A DNA stretch of 64,000 nucleotides, taken from assembly GCA_963457665.1 (NCBI GenBank), contig OY735218.1, positions 46,268,841 through 46,332,840 of the forward strand, in the 5' to 3' direction. Numbering within the stretch: the stretch's first letter is position 1; each line of letters opens with the position of its first letter. The translations under genes and the position numbers were made by a program. Under the pieces are notes generated by a model. The model saw only the letters and a program-made list of their open reading frames with translations. It did no database searches and had not been told where the DNA came from. This document shows, piece after piece, positions 36,881 through 48,609 of this stretch. The DNA is from Thysanoteuthis rhombus (Eukaryota > Mollusca > Cephalopoda > Oegopsida > Thysanoteuthidae).

Positions 36881-38690
36881 AGTACGGACAGCAAACTCAA
36901 TCTCTGACAAGATACTTTGGTGTAAACAATTCGAACTGTTGTCAGTGTGAGTCTTTGCTTTGCTTAATTTTCCAGATCTCACTTCTCTGAGCCACGACCA
37001 TCTTTGATTTCAATACTTCATTTTTGAAGTGATTTGATATAACGTTTTCCAGTGATTATCCTCATCTTTTAAATACTCAATATACATTGAAAATAACTCT
37101 CCTCATTCAAAATTAGGAATTAACAAATTTTTGCTGTGTTAATAATCTTGGTTATCAAGAAGTTCTTTCGGTCTATATAAGAATAAAAGACTGAATTTTC
37201 ATTCGGAGTCAAGTTCATTCATATTTACCGCTTCTAACACCTTTTCTACCATCTCAAAGGACTCTCCATAATTCAGTCGTATAACTACTAACTAATTTAC
37301 GTTAAACACTTCACAGGTGGAGCGTAGTATAGATAGCGAACGCAGTGGCCTCTTTGGGAGATACTTTGCTGCAACCATTTCGGAAAATTATCAATGTAGG
37401 CCACATAACACATTTGTGTTATTTAGACTGTCTTACGTCTGTCGACAGAGCCAATGACATCTTCAATAATAATAATGATAATGTTGAAAGTGATAAGAAC
37501 GTTCTGAGGTTCCTCTAATTATTTTGTAAGAATGACGAGGAAAACACGAAAATTTTTTGTTATTTACTAATTCATATACATTGAGAGGGGGTCGGTGTGG
37601 TGGATCAGTACAGTAATATGGAATTTCGCTAGTCGAGTTCCAATTCCAGCTGACTGGGAAAGGCATGAATCAATCTTTTATGCCCTAGTCATGGGTAAAT
37701 AGTAGAATAAACTAGGCTGTTAAGGTTCTGTTGATGAGCTATTTGTAAGAGGACAACTCTGAATTCAAAATCAGGGGTAAAATCCCGGCCACGACTGGAA
37801 AATAGCAGGATTAGAGCTTGAAATTCTGCTTTATAAAAAACGTGCTTACTAAAAAGGATCAGAGCAGACACTGAAAGTGATCTGGTTCAGGATATCAAGT
37901 GAAACTATTCTCGTTGGCCCAAATCTGAGATGAAGAACGATTGGCTGCGTTGTTGAATGGATGTCAATTTCTCACACTTTCTCTATGAGTTTCCATAATT
38001 TTCAATATTAATGATAAAGCTGAAACCCAGTATGGACGGCAATTCCAGTCTCTTTGAAAAATACGTAGGTGTCAGTAATTTGGATAGTTGCCAGTGTTGG
38101 TTTCGTGAGGCCACACAATGCATCTGGTGAAATAGAAATCTATGTGGAGTTTGAATCTGCTACTATCAGTCATAAGTTATATTATGAATCTCATAAGGTA
38201 ATTATTCATAAATGTAAATGCTACTCGTGTAGCAAATGAGCTAAAGCAAAGAAGACATTCTAGAATATTTGTTCGAAATCGTAGACGAGGGAGGAATAAT
38301 TGTCATCATACACAATGAAGGAATATGAAAATGATAAAATGTAGGAGAATAAGTTCTACAAAAATAAAAGTAGAGGCCATCGACAGGAAGGACTGATTTC
38401 AGAACCAACCTGGACAGAGTGAGAAAGAAATCCTAAAACATAAACTAAAATAACTAACCAAGGACACCTTCCCTCAAATGGAAAGACTGTGGTTTTGTCA
38501 AGATTCGTCGAGGCAAATTTTATCTTTCTCAGCCAATAAGTTCAATGGATGCTTTTTGAAATCTTCGAAGGAATTGAATTGACACAATAAAATTCACTGA
38601 TGGAGACACCAACACGGCCTCTGACAAAAATTAATTAGCGTAACCAATTTAGGCACAAGCCAATGTAGGTCTCCAAAGGCCATACAATAC
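36881..38690 (+). repeat. Four dispersed copies of an unnamed repeat
   Basis: Copies start near 36890, 37325, 38030 and 38600, all in the same orientation. The alignable core reads roughly 'agtacggacagcaa', 'ctctttga', 'gatactttggtgtaa', 'caatttgga', 'gccagtgt', and, in three copies, 'ggccacacaatgcat'. Each copy is about 80-105 bases long and clearly diverged. They may be parts of a SINE family. Confidence 0.6.
37575..37830 (+). repeat. Possible tRNA-derived SINE-like region
   Basis: 'ggtcggtgtggtggatcag' followed 34 bases later by a B-box-like 'gagttccaattcc' (37635-37647), then a body ending near 'aaaatcccggccacgactgg'. The A box is weak, so the call is tentative. Confidence 0.35.
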
Positions 38691-38935
38691 ATTTCAGATT
38701 TGTTAGATTCTTACGCCATTTCACTTGGCCACTGACAGTAATGCGTATTTCAAGTGTTTTGATAAGTTTGGGAGTTACTCAGTGATTATTCTACCAAGAG
38801 TAGATGGCAAAGAGAAAGTAGCTTTTCAATTACTAATGTATATGCATCGGAAAACAATTTTCTTCACTTTGAATCTGAAATCAACGACTATTGCATGGGT
38901 TTCTCAAAAAGTTCTATTAAGTAAAAGTATTCATG

Positions 38936-39180
38936 GTCAGCCTTTTAGCGTTCCTTGTTGGACGTAGAACTCCATTAAGATTTGCCAGACCCCTGTACTA
39001 TGGGCTTCACGGAGCCAATTCTTTTAAAACCTGTTTAGTTTGTCATAGAATCTCATTTTCAACCGGATACAGTTTTGCATATGATCTTTGGTCCCACGTT
39101 GTGATTTGTTGTGTGTTGTGACATCATTGCAACACAACCCATTTCTACTCGAGGTTTTCTTTTACTGACAATATTTTTTT
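38936..39180 (-). mobile_element. RTE-like LINE 3' fragment
   Basis: Read on the minus strand, 'gggttgtgttgcaatgatgt' (consensus WVGHVAIM region) is followed by the C-terminal part matching 'agagccataagtgacg'-type sequence and the 3' end 'ttaatggagttctacgtcc'. It lacks the GAT tail. The plus-strand 62-codon frame at 38933-39121 is a shadow. Confidence 0.6.
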
Positions 39181-39184
39181 TAGC

Positions 39185-39470
39185 TTGTGTGTGGTATCTC
39201 TCAAAAATCCTTGCTCTTTTGAAGCATTTATCTTCTTTTGAACCATCATAATCGTCAACTGACAATCACCCACGTGTAGGCTTTATTTCAAGGGACAAGT
39301 CACCACCCTTGTAATGCTCATCTCAATTTCCCTAATTCCACAAATAGCATCATCGGCCTTGAGGCCAAGTTAAAAACGATGGCTCAAATTTGTACCATCA
39401 ACAATATAGCCACCCTGACAACATCCAAAAGACCTAAAAACATCTCAAAAAGTACATCTGATTAGCACAG
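39185..39470. other. No gene recognised
   Basis: Unique sequence with no frame or motif of note. Confidence 0.5.

Positions 39471-39473
<3 letters not shown>

Positions 39474-39555
<82 letters not shown>
39474..39555. repeat. Compound (TA)n(GA)n microsatellite
   Basis: TA repeats to about 39524 pass into GA repeats. Confidence 0.97.
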
Positions 39556-39557
<2 letters not shown>

Positions 39558-39559
39558 TC

Positions 39560-40540
39560 GAATCAGAGTCGGTCTCAAGATGTGTTCATGAAATAAACTT
39601 TGATGTAAAGGATTGTTCATAACAAAAATATTTGAGATATTTTCAAATAAGAGAATTTCTGTGATTAAATTGATTTCCAACATATTTACCTCTTTTTACC
39701 ACCCTCTTTTGCTATCTTCCAGGCGATTTCATTACATGTACTCACAATCTCTATCTTCCTCAGTCAACAGCTCTAGATGCTTCAAATATTCTTCCTTTTG
39801 CAGTCAAAGAATCTGTTGATACCGTAATGAATGGTAATCTGACGGTGATTAGGATGAATACGGCGAATGGGTATAGACATCCGAAGAAAATCATTTTGAT
39901 TGTTACCTGAACACTACGGGACATGCAGTTTTGCGAAATCATGATGGAATTGTACGTCCATTCTTTTATCTATTCTAGAACAATTTCGATTGCTGCCTCT
40001 AATTTGCATGGATGGAAACGGTACTTGTTCAAATCAATCGCTTGGTCTTACCGAAAGACTATACGGTTGATAATTGTGTTCCAATCTCACGGCATACAAA
40101 GTATATCTTCGTCTTGTTGAAGGCAGACCCTTGATGATATCGGTTAGTGGTTGTTCATTTCGCTTGATCTACGTTTTTTTTGTTCCCCCTTGTTGTAGAG
40201 TATCCATTCTTCTTGTGGCAAATTGTTTTGGAAATGGAACATTTTCTCACCTCAAAGTAGGGAATTGTTCGTAGAAATACTCTTCAGTAATTTTTTTTCG
40301 CCAAACTAATCCTGAAGTCATAAATCATATCAACTAACAAATGTCCAGTATGTTGGCTTTTTTGCGCACTGTAATATGTTGATTGTTTTCATGTCATTTG
40401 ATCACTATAAAGCTTAAATGGTGTACCCGACCATGAAGCGTTGTTCTATAAAAAATCACATTCGATCATTCCTAATACTTTTTCACGAAACTATCCATCA
40501 GTATTGCATTTGGTACGCTCTTTCCATCATCGTCAACGTC
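39560..40540. other. No gene recognised
   Basis: A 60-codon minus frame (39760-39942) has a hydrophobic stretch (IFFGCLYPFAVFILITV) and a donor-like 'cag|gtaaca' inside it, but there is not enough support for an exon call. Confidence 0.45.
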
Positions 40541-40544
40541 ATGT

Positions 40545-40960
40545 TCATGATCATGATCATGATCATCATCATCATCAGCCTTTTAACGTCTGTCATTCGA
40601 CATAAACCTTCTTCTCGGTCGTGGGCGTCACAGGGGCAAATATTTTTCTGAACGTCACGTCATTATATTTGTTGCCAGCCACATATGATCTCTAGGGATC
40701 CATGTTGGGGGTCAATGTCCTGCAATGTCATAGCTATCAAATTTTATATCTCTGGCCCCTGTTTCTTCTCCAATATATAATACTTTCTTGTGATCTTCCC
40801 ATGTAATTGCTAGTGTTTGTTTCCTGGTCCTTGGGTTGAAAGCCAATCTTTTGGTTATTTTCCATGTTTCAGTTTTATAGGCGACACATTGGTCGCATGT
40901 GAGGACTCATTGGTCGCAGGCTCTTCTTTCCAATACGAATTGGAAATTTCAAGTTTCTGG
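40545..40960 (-). mobile_element. RTE-like LINE 3' fragment with GAT-rich tail
   Basis: On the minus strand a degenerate thumb and C-terminal region (about 40870 to 40690) runs to 'gaatgacagacgttaaaagg' and a tail 'ctgatgatgatgatgatc' at about 40548-40580. The plus-strand frame at 40418-40651 overlaps it and is not a gene. Confidence 0.7.
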
Positions 40961-40964
40961 AAAT

Positions 40965-42600
40965 AAAATACAAGCCTTATAAGTCGTGAGTTCTCTTACG
41001 CTGGCTACGACATCGGCCATCCTTGCCAAGCCTCGATATATGCGTAAGCATCTTGGAGCTCAAGCTTTTTGCAACATGAGAAAATAAACTTACTGGTCAC
41101 AAGCAATGGAAGTGGTTCTACTCATTTCCTCAGATGCTATTTAACCCATGGTTAAGGATGGGAGTAAATTCCATGCCCCTCCCAAGGGCATTAGTCCCAG
41201 TCTCAGTCGGTTTGAACTTGGTTTGCCCAGTCCATTCTTCGCAGTGTTAACAAATTAGCTACAGGTACTTCCTTATGCCAAATACATTGCTAATTTGAAG
41301 CCGTCGAATCGATATAAAATAATTCAACACTTTTTAAATTAAAAAAAATGTGACAACGATTAGGTTCGTGAAGATTAAACTCTTCTACAGCCATCTAACA
41401 TAAAAAAACGGAAACGAAACATAATGAATTTTCAAGGCAGCGAAACAAAATAAGTAGAAAATGAAATTGCTTCCAGAAAACATGTTTTATCTTTTTTCGT
41501 TAAACCTCTTTATCTATTCCAGAATAAACTATTTTTTCTTGATAATTTGAAGCTCAGAAATACACGCAGCATCATTGTTTTTGAGCTGGATGTTATGTTT
41601 TAGTGCGTTGGAAACCTAGAAGTTTTAATCAGCCCCTTCAGGGACAAATAAAATAGAGTAATCCCTGATGATGATTGACGAATTCAAAAACTGAATTTCT
41701 TTGCCCCCACCCCCAAAGTTGCTCAACAGAAATATGTGATGAAAGTTTTGATGATAGGGTAGGTTGATTGTTTCTATTAGAGCTTCATTTCCAAAATGAA
41801 CCTTGGCGCGAAAATGGCGTCAGGCGAATATATATGTCACATTTACCGACATTTTGATCATCAAACCTTGAGAAATCTTATCAAATGGCATATAAACACA
41901 AAAGAATAGTTTGAAAAAAGATTATTGTTTGAAATAGATCACGCATGGAATGAATATTTACCATTTTTCATCTTACTATAAGAATATATATCTGTATTAT
42001 ATGTATCTGTATTTACATGATCTTTTTAGAAGATAATTTTTTCCGATTACAAACTCGTTTCAATAATCAGGGCTCTAATTTTGAGACAGTATATTTGTTT
42101 ACCAGCGGGGTTATCTTTGGACTTTTGGAGTCCCAACAGTTTTAATTATTTCCGTAAGCACATTGAAATAGAGCAATCTACGTTACTTGAAATCCTGGCT
42201 ATTCCTCTTGATTTTTAGAGATCATTCTCGTGGAAAAAAAGGCATTGATTAACGAAAGCCAGTAGGAGGTACATTGGATCTGTTCCTTTAATCTATCTTC
42301 AAGGCCATTATGTAGTAGGGTTGATCGATTGTTAGGAATTCAGGGATTAAAGTTTAGGTACGATGGGCAAGAAACTCTCCACTTTGGTTGTCCCCTCTTG
42401 TTTGTCAAATTACATGGATCAATGAAACAAGGAAAAGAGTAACAATTGATATAGCAAGAATATTTAATTGCAGAAAAAAGGAGACGATATGAAATCATTC
42501 ACTTGAAATCAAAACAACAATGGACACATTTTTCGAGGAAAGATTGATTGAGCTTTTGGCATAATTCATATGCTCACAAAGGCCTGGTTACTCACACTAT
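40965..42600. other. No gene recognised
   Basis: Unique AT-rich sequence. A slightly GC-richer stretch at 41140-41250 has no open frame or motif that I recognise. Confidence 0.55.
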
Positions 42601-42607
42601 AGAAATA

Positions 42608-42660
42608 GTCATGTGACCAATGTCTTCCGACATCATGCTGTTTTGACTATGATTGATTAG
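42608..42660 (+). repeat. Old interspersed repeat, copy 2
   Basis: Gap-free alignment to 27951-28003 at about 70% identity, same orientation. Confidence 0.5.
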
Positions 42661-42664
42661 AAAA

Positions 42665-43635
42665 AAATAGAAAAATGGGTGATCTATGAATAAGTTACTT
42701 CTTTCACATTTTTTGCATTGATCACCAAAAAGAAGTCCAAATTTGAACAAAAAATCGACGAGAAATAAAACAAAAAACAAGGATGAATGCTACCGGACAC
42801 AAACTAAGAGACCAATTAAATATAAGCATACATTGCCATAAAACCCCTAAAAAATTATTGGAGATTGAAATAATAGATAAGACAATAGAGAATACATGTT
42901 TAAAATTTAGCCCTCTGACTTGAATCTAGAAATAACGAGCCAGATCGAGCGTTCAGCTAAAAAACTGGCCAAATTGACAATTTTGGTTGACGTTTTTTTC
43001 AAAATTAGGCACACCAGAGTCTAGGAAGTCAATAACAGCGATAGCATTATCGCAGCAATTTCACACTATTTACCAAGAGACACATTACGTAAGACCAACA
43101 ATGATGATGACGGCATTTTATATTAAGCACGAAAGGTTTGCGAAGCAAACCAAAGAAAAACTGATCAAAAGGTAAATGACATTGAATCAAATCAACATAA
43201 AAAAAAAAGATACAAAGTTCAGAGACAAAAATTCGGAGATTTCGGGAAATTGGTGTGGTTGTGGTGTTGTATCGAGCCTTTCATGCACTTGACAGTCGGC
43301 CCAAAGAGGACTAAGTTGGGCTTTAGCAATTTTGCTCGTTTCACCTTCCATTTATTCTCTAATCAAAATTCTAAATGAATCGAGATCTCAACAACAACAA
43401 AAAAAACAAAACAAAAAAAAAGCAAAAAGAAAAACTAAACAAAACACGATGTTTTGGTCGTATTTCAGCTGAAGGTCACCAGCATACGAAGAAGTAAAAA
43501 AAAAGATTGGTTTAATTCATTTGTATCCTGACAAAAAAGGAAGAAGAATTAGTTTGTATTGGTCAAAATGGGGTTTCAAAAAGTATTATATAACATTGAT
43601 CTGTCCGTCCAACTTTTGTTATTTTAATCCATGAA
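42665..43635. other. No gene recognised
   Basis: AT-rich sequence with A-rich stretches near 43390-43440. Two 62-codon frames are not recognised. Confidence 0.55.
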
Positions 43636-43639
43636 TTCT

Positions 43640-44680
43640 GTTTGGAGACCATCACTCGACAAGGTGTAGATCCAGTATATGTTGAAGTGCTGAAACATAC
43701 ATACAATCACAGCAGCTCCTTTATCAGGTAACATGAAGACTTGGACACTTTTCAGCTTCAGAAAGGAATAAGACAAGGTGATACCAGTTCACCAAAACTC
43801 TTCACAGCCTACCTTGAGATGATCTTTAGAAGACTAGATAGGGAGGATAAAGGAATTGAAATAGACGGTGAGTATCTGAGCAACCTCAGATTTGCAGATT
43901 ACATTGCCCTTTTCACAGAGAACCTACATGACCCCCAACTAATGATAGATGAACTAAATGAAGAAAGCAAGAAAGTCAGCCTACACATGAACTTCAGCAA
44001 GACAAGGATCATGTGCAACAACCACATCGGAGATAAAAACACTAAGATCCATATCGAGAACACAGAACTAGATAAAGTAGATCACTACATTTACCTTGGA
44101 CAACGAATATCCATGAGACCCCCAGAAGAAGAAGGAATCAAGCGAAGAATCACACTAGGATGGCAAACCTTTGGCAGAACAAGTTCAACCTTCAAAAATA
44201 ATAAGATCCCATTAATCCTAGAAAGAAGGGTGTATAACCAATGCATCCTCCTAATAGTCACTTATGGAGCTGAAACATGGAACCTAACCAAGAGACAGAC
44301 CCGTAAATTGAGAACCATGCAACGTGCACATGAAAGAATTATGTTTGGCCTCACATAGGGAGAACACAAGACAGTACAGTACATCTGACAAAGACAAGAG
44401 TCAGGGACATCATAGTATCCATTGAAGATCTCAAATTGGGATGGGCTGGCCATATTGCAAGAATGGCTGACATTTGATGGACATCACGACTCACGACATG
44501 GAACCCCCGAGATCACATGCGCAACCAGGGCCGGCACAATATTATACAGAGAGACAAGCTTGACAAGCTCAGAAAGTACTGGCTCCGTGACGCCCATGAT
44601 AGATAAGTGTGGCAAATCCTGGGGAAGGTCTATGTCCAACGACGGACGTTAAAAGATTGATGATGAAGATGATGATATCT
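43640..44680 (+). mobile_element. RTE-like LINE, best-preserved copy (RT palm to 3' end)
   Basis: A 205-codon open frame (43741-44358) carries, in order, LQKGIRQGDTSSPKLFTA (RT motif region), the catalytic motif as NLRFADYIALF where the family has FADD, LNEESKKVSLHMNFSKT, YIYLGQRISMRP, RRITLGWQTFGRTSSTF and TYGAETWNLTKRQ. After the stop at 44356 the C-terminal domain continues in other frames with a segment like LKLGWAGHIARMAD. The 3' end is 'gttaaaagattgatgatg' plus GAT units. Upstream only 'accatcactcgacaagg' remains, so the fingers and endonuclease are missing. The FADD to FADY change removes a metal-binding aspartate, so the copy is inactive by motif. Confidence 0.88.
43741..44358 (+). 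pseudogene. RTE-type reverse transcriptase fragment, FADD mutated to FADY
   Basis: The longest element-derived open frame in the window, about 205 codons. It spans part of the palm and thumb of an RTE-type reverse transcriptase and the start of its C-terminal region. Compared with full RTE proteins of roughly a thousand residues it lacks the endonuclease and RT fingers. The second aspartate of the catalytic pair is tyrosine, whereas the copies at 20981-21358 and on the minus strand near 29790 keep FADD. The other copies show that the natural protein continues past 44358, so the stop there is a decay mutation. Confidence 0.85.
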
Positions 44681-44894
44681 CAAGACACGGTCATGCCCTT
44701 GATGTAAGTTGGCAACCAATCAGATGAGCATTAGCTACACTTGAGTGAATAGGCTCTCTTCAATGGTTTCGCTTTGTTGGCAGTGAGACGTAATTGAGTG
44801 TGCTGGTGTACCGCTACATCACATCATATCATTCTTAGTAACATGGATTACACAGAACACAAGCAATGATATTCGTATGTATGAATGGTATACA

Positions 44895-45117
44895 TGATGA
44901 TTGTTGTTATTAGATATGGATAATAACTATTGTTAATGTTGCTGATTTCCGGTGAAGTGCATTGTTGGATTGTTTGCTACGGTCGTTCGACACAGTTTAC
45001 AAAATAATTTTGTACTGTTGGCACATGTTGACTTTATCTCTTCCTAATATTTATTTGTCGCTAATATTCAAAAGTCACTCGGGCCTAACTTTCTTTGAAT
45101 CCTAGCCTAAATGAAAT
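44895..45117 (+). repeat. 5' LTR of Gypsy-type element (approximate)
   Basis: Aligns along its length with 48393-48607: shared strings include 'gtgaagtgcatt', 'ttttgtactgtt', 'gactttatctcttcct' and 'ttttagcc'-like ends. It starts about 215 bases beyond the RTE 3' end. The exact termini and primer-binding site could not be set; the outer edge may lie further left. Confidence 0.65.
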
Positions 45118-48100
45118 ATGATGTCAAGGTGGAATTTTTGAAAAAGAAAATTGATATCAAAATTGGATTATCATTTTTGAGAATCTAAAAAAAAGCGATC
45201 AAAATATTTCCATTAAGAAAGACGAAAATGTTAGAAGTGAATCCATCAGAGCCTTTTGATTTCATAAATTCAGGAAACTGATAGTGGTGGTGAATGCGAT
45301 TTTAACGTTGGAACTATGCGAAAAACAAAAGTAAGATCAAGAAAATTTCAAATTGTACGAGAGGCGAATCTGAAAATATGTTCAGGACATTTACTTCTGC
45401 AAGAAGAGAAAATGAAAAATGTATATGATACCAATTTTTATACCCGAAAGAAACGTGATACATGAATGGGCAAAATTTTATTTGACGTTACGATTTCCAG
45501 TAAACCAATTTTGACGATCATACGCTCTTGTGCAAACTGGCGGAACATTGTAATTTCGTAAGGAAAACAATCAAATAAAAGATCGTTTAGTTATTGGTCT
45601 ACAGAATGAATAACTTCCTGAAAAAATGATTCCAGCTTTAAACTAGGAAAGGCGACAGAGACAGGCCAATAATGGGGAGCAAATGAAATCCAAGATAGGG
45701 GAGATACAAGCAAAAAATAATTGATGATGTCAAAACTATGTGGAAACCTTGGCCATCAACTCGGGGAGAAAAATGATTCTAGAAAAATGTATAAATTTAA
45801 AAAAAAAACCCTTCGGCTAAACGGAAAAACTTCCAAAAAATGTGATAGGCTGAATCACTTCGTCGTAGTCTGTAAAGCAAAAATGAATAAAAAATCCCAG
45901 CCCAGTCGAAAGAATGGGCGAAAGGAACGAACGATTTGGGGTTAAGTAACAGAAAATGATAATTGGAATACTAACGACCCATGGTGCACGAATTTAAATA
46001 TTTTCAAGTCGACAGTCAATTTTATTAATTGACCCAGGATCAGATATAAGGGCTATTGCGTCTCAGATATGCGAGAAACTTCAAGAAAAACCCTTGTTAA
46101 AACATGAAAGAAGCATAATCACGAGCCAAGGAGGAATTGTAAGGTGCAAAGGAAAATGTGTTACTCCAAAATAAAATAGAATATTAGGGTTTGGATATCA
46201 TACGTAATGAACGGTACAAGAGCAGTAATGGTATTGCTGTGAGAAAGTGTGCTGCAATGAGACTCGTATTGATAATATAACACGGTGTTTTTGATTCAGG
46301 CAGATATATAAGAGGAGACTCAGTGAAAAAATGCTACAAGTGGATGGTAAACCTTACTGTGTCACAACACATCGAGAAAGGTACCATTCCAAATGATTCT
46401 TTGGTTAAGGAAGAACTGAACTGACTCGACAGAAGGAATAATAGAAAAAGTGACGAAGCCTTCAGATCGGTGTGCTCCAATCGTACTTATTCAGAAGGAA
46501 AACTCTGGGTTCGCCTCAAGACAAAGCATTTGATTAAGTCCAAACAATTTAACACAAGAATCAATTCTTAACGACCAAGCAAAAAGAACGGTGATTAGCA
46601 CAGACGCTTGCAGTTCCATAGTTCTTAGGAGGGCTGCATTATTTCAAGAAAATGATGGTGAAATGAGAGCAATAGCATTTACCTCTCATACGCCAAATGG
46701 TGCTGTGAGAAAAACATGCTCAAATCGAAAAACAATGTTTAGCAGCTGTACAGGTGTGCAAAAAATCAATGGGTGCGTTGCAGTACTCAGATCTTTCAAT
46801 CTTCTCATAGATCACAAGCCACTAACATACCAGATTTGAATAACACACTATCAATATGTCAAGAGTGTCAAATGTGACTCAGGAGGTATAATGTAATTGC
46901 AGACCATGTTCCTGGAAGGACGTGAGTTGTATTTGATGCGCTGTTGAGAAGTCGTCTACCAGAAACTGGGAGTAATACCAACAGGAAAGTCAAATCATGC
47001 ATACCTTGCGTGGCAAAAACTAAACCAACATCCGACAAGAGATTAAACGATATGAAAAAAAGGTGACCAGCCAGGATAAGACATTACAAAAGGCAATGCA
47101 CCTCACATTAAATGAATTGACCGATAATGAAAAATGACTAGGGGAAATCCTGTCGCCATTTTTCACCAAGTCAAAATGAATTTTCTGTCTGCTATAATTT
47201 TCTATGGTTCAAAGATATAATTGTGATTCTATCTACCATAACAGTCGGTTCAAGATGATTCAATGGTGAGAAAGAACAAAAATTTGGGTATTATAGCAAG
47301 AAATATTTCAAGAACCAGACGAATATATAAAGAGGTGCACATTTTGCAATATTAATTAGCCATCAAATGTGAAAGAAAACTTATATCTATGCTGATTCTG
47401 AAAGACCAATGGTAAATGATGCGTATTGACATTTTTTTCACTCAGAAGATGCCAATACATTGTTGTCATTGATTATTTCTCCAAATACACAGAAATGGTA
47501 AAAGTCAACCCAATGACTAGTGGTTGAGTCATTGCGAAAAGATTTTCGCACGATGAAGAATACCGATTGAAGTCATAATGATTTAAGCCGATCTTCAAGC
47601 GTTCTTTTAGAGAATTTGCAAATAAATGTAGATTTGTTCACACGATATCAAGTTTCCTCTCTATCCCCTGGTAAATGGTGAGTCAGGAAGTGATATTAAG
47701 ATAGCGAAAAAAAAGCAAAACAAAATACCTCCAAAGTAGTGAAATATGACGATTCAAATGGCGGTATTCAGTCCAGTGGGACTAATCATAGATATAAAAA
47801 AAGAAAAAAGAAAAAGAAATGTGTTGGAGATGAACCAAAAATAATGAAAATTACAAAAAAGGGCCTGATATGGAATTCCTCAGAAAAAGTCAGCCTTATA
47901 AAACCCAGAATGATTGAGAATTTTAAGAAATCACATCGTGCAAGGAACTTACCGAAATCCCAAAATTGAGACAGTGTCCGAATCGAAATTGACCGAGAAA
48001 ATTTTGGGAACTGTGCAAGATATTTCCTGAAGAAGAAGGCATTAGGTTTACAAGACTTGAAAAAAACAAAAACAAAAAAACTATTTATAAAGAGCAAAAT

Positions 48101-48392
48101 ATGTTTTGTTTATTCTTTTGAAGTAGACTAAATAACTCTGAGGAAAATAGAGCATAAATAACCAGAAGTGGTGAAATGATTTTAAAACTTGGTCATTTCA
48201 AAGACTTCACAAGTAAAAGAATAAAAACATAAGGTTCGAAAGTACAGGAGAGAAGACATTACACTGTCTCCTTTGACTGATGGAAGAGACATGTGTGGCT
48301 TTTAAAATAAAAAAAAATAAAAAAAAGATTTTTAGTCAAAGGAAATAAAGAAAAAAATAATTCTTTGCATAAAGACATTATCCTGACATTCA
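45118..48392 (+). mobile_element. Internal region of a degenerate Gypsy-type LTR retrotransposon
   Basis: Gag-like sequence from about 45290 ends in a damaged CCHC knuckle (KKCDRLNHFVVVCKAK, 45837-45884). Pol follows: protease remnant IDPGSDIRAI (from about 46028), the RT finger segment GIIEKVTKPSDRCAPIVLIQ, then an abrupt join near 46570-46590 to the RNase H segment ISTDACSS, FQENDGEMRAIAFTSHT and LLIDHKPLTY (46591-46839), NVIADHVPG, and an integrase with IKRCTFC and QYIVVIDYFSKYTEMVKV (from about 47455). The polymerase core with its YxDD motif is missing. Stops and frameshifts are frequent. The K02A2.6-like arrangement is typical of Gypsy elements. Confidence 0.8.
46591..46839 (+). pseudogene. 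Gypsy RNase H domain remnant
   Basis: An 83-codon open stretch matching the RNase H domain of Gypsy-type pol: ISTDACSS (the catalytic aspartate region), FQENDGEMRAIAFTSHT, and LLIDHKPLTY close to the end. The family's Y-Q-E segment is degraded to KTCSNRKTMF. It lies between the truncated RT finger region and the integrase remnant, in the usual pol order. Confidence 0.8.
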
Positions 48393-48607
48393 TGGTGATT
48401 GTTGTTCATAGATATAGATGATAAAATTGATGTTGTTGACTTTCAGTGAAGTGCATTATTGAATTGTCTGTAAGAGTCATTCTACACATTTTGATAAATA
48501 CTTTTGTACTGTTTGCCCGTGTCGACTTTATCTCTTCCTGATAATATTTGCTGCCAATATTTAGCCATTACCAAGATCGAACCTTCTTTTCATTTTAGCC
48601 AAGATGA
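48393..48607 (+). repeat. 3' LTR of Gypsy-type element (approximate)
   Basis: Direct-repeat partner of 44895-45117, clearly diverged from it, which points to an old insertion. The 103-codon minus frame at 47786-48097 upstream is a shadow of A-rich sequence. Confidence 0.65.
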
Positions 48608-48609
48608 AA

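Noticed and set aside
36881-38690. CRISPR-like array
   Set aside because: Four copies are diverged, too long and irregularly spaced, and the sequence context is animal; it is an interspersed repeat cluster.
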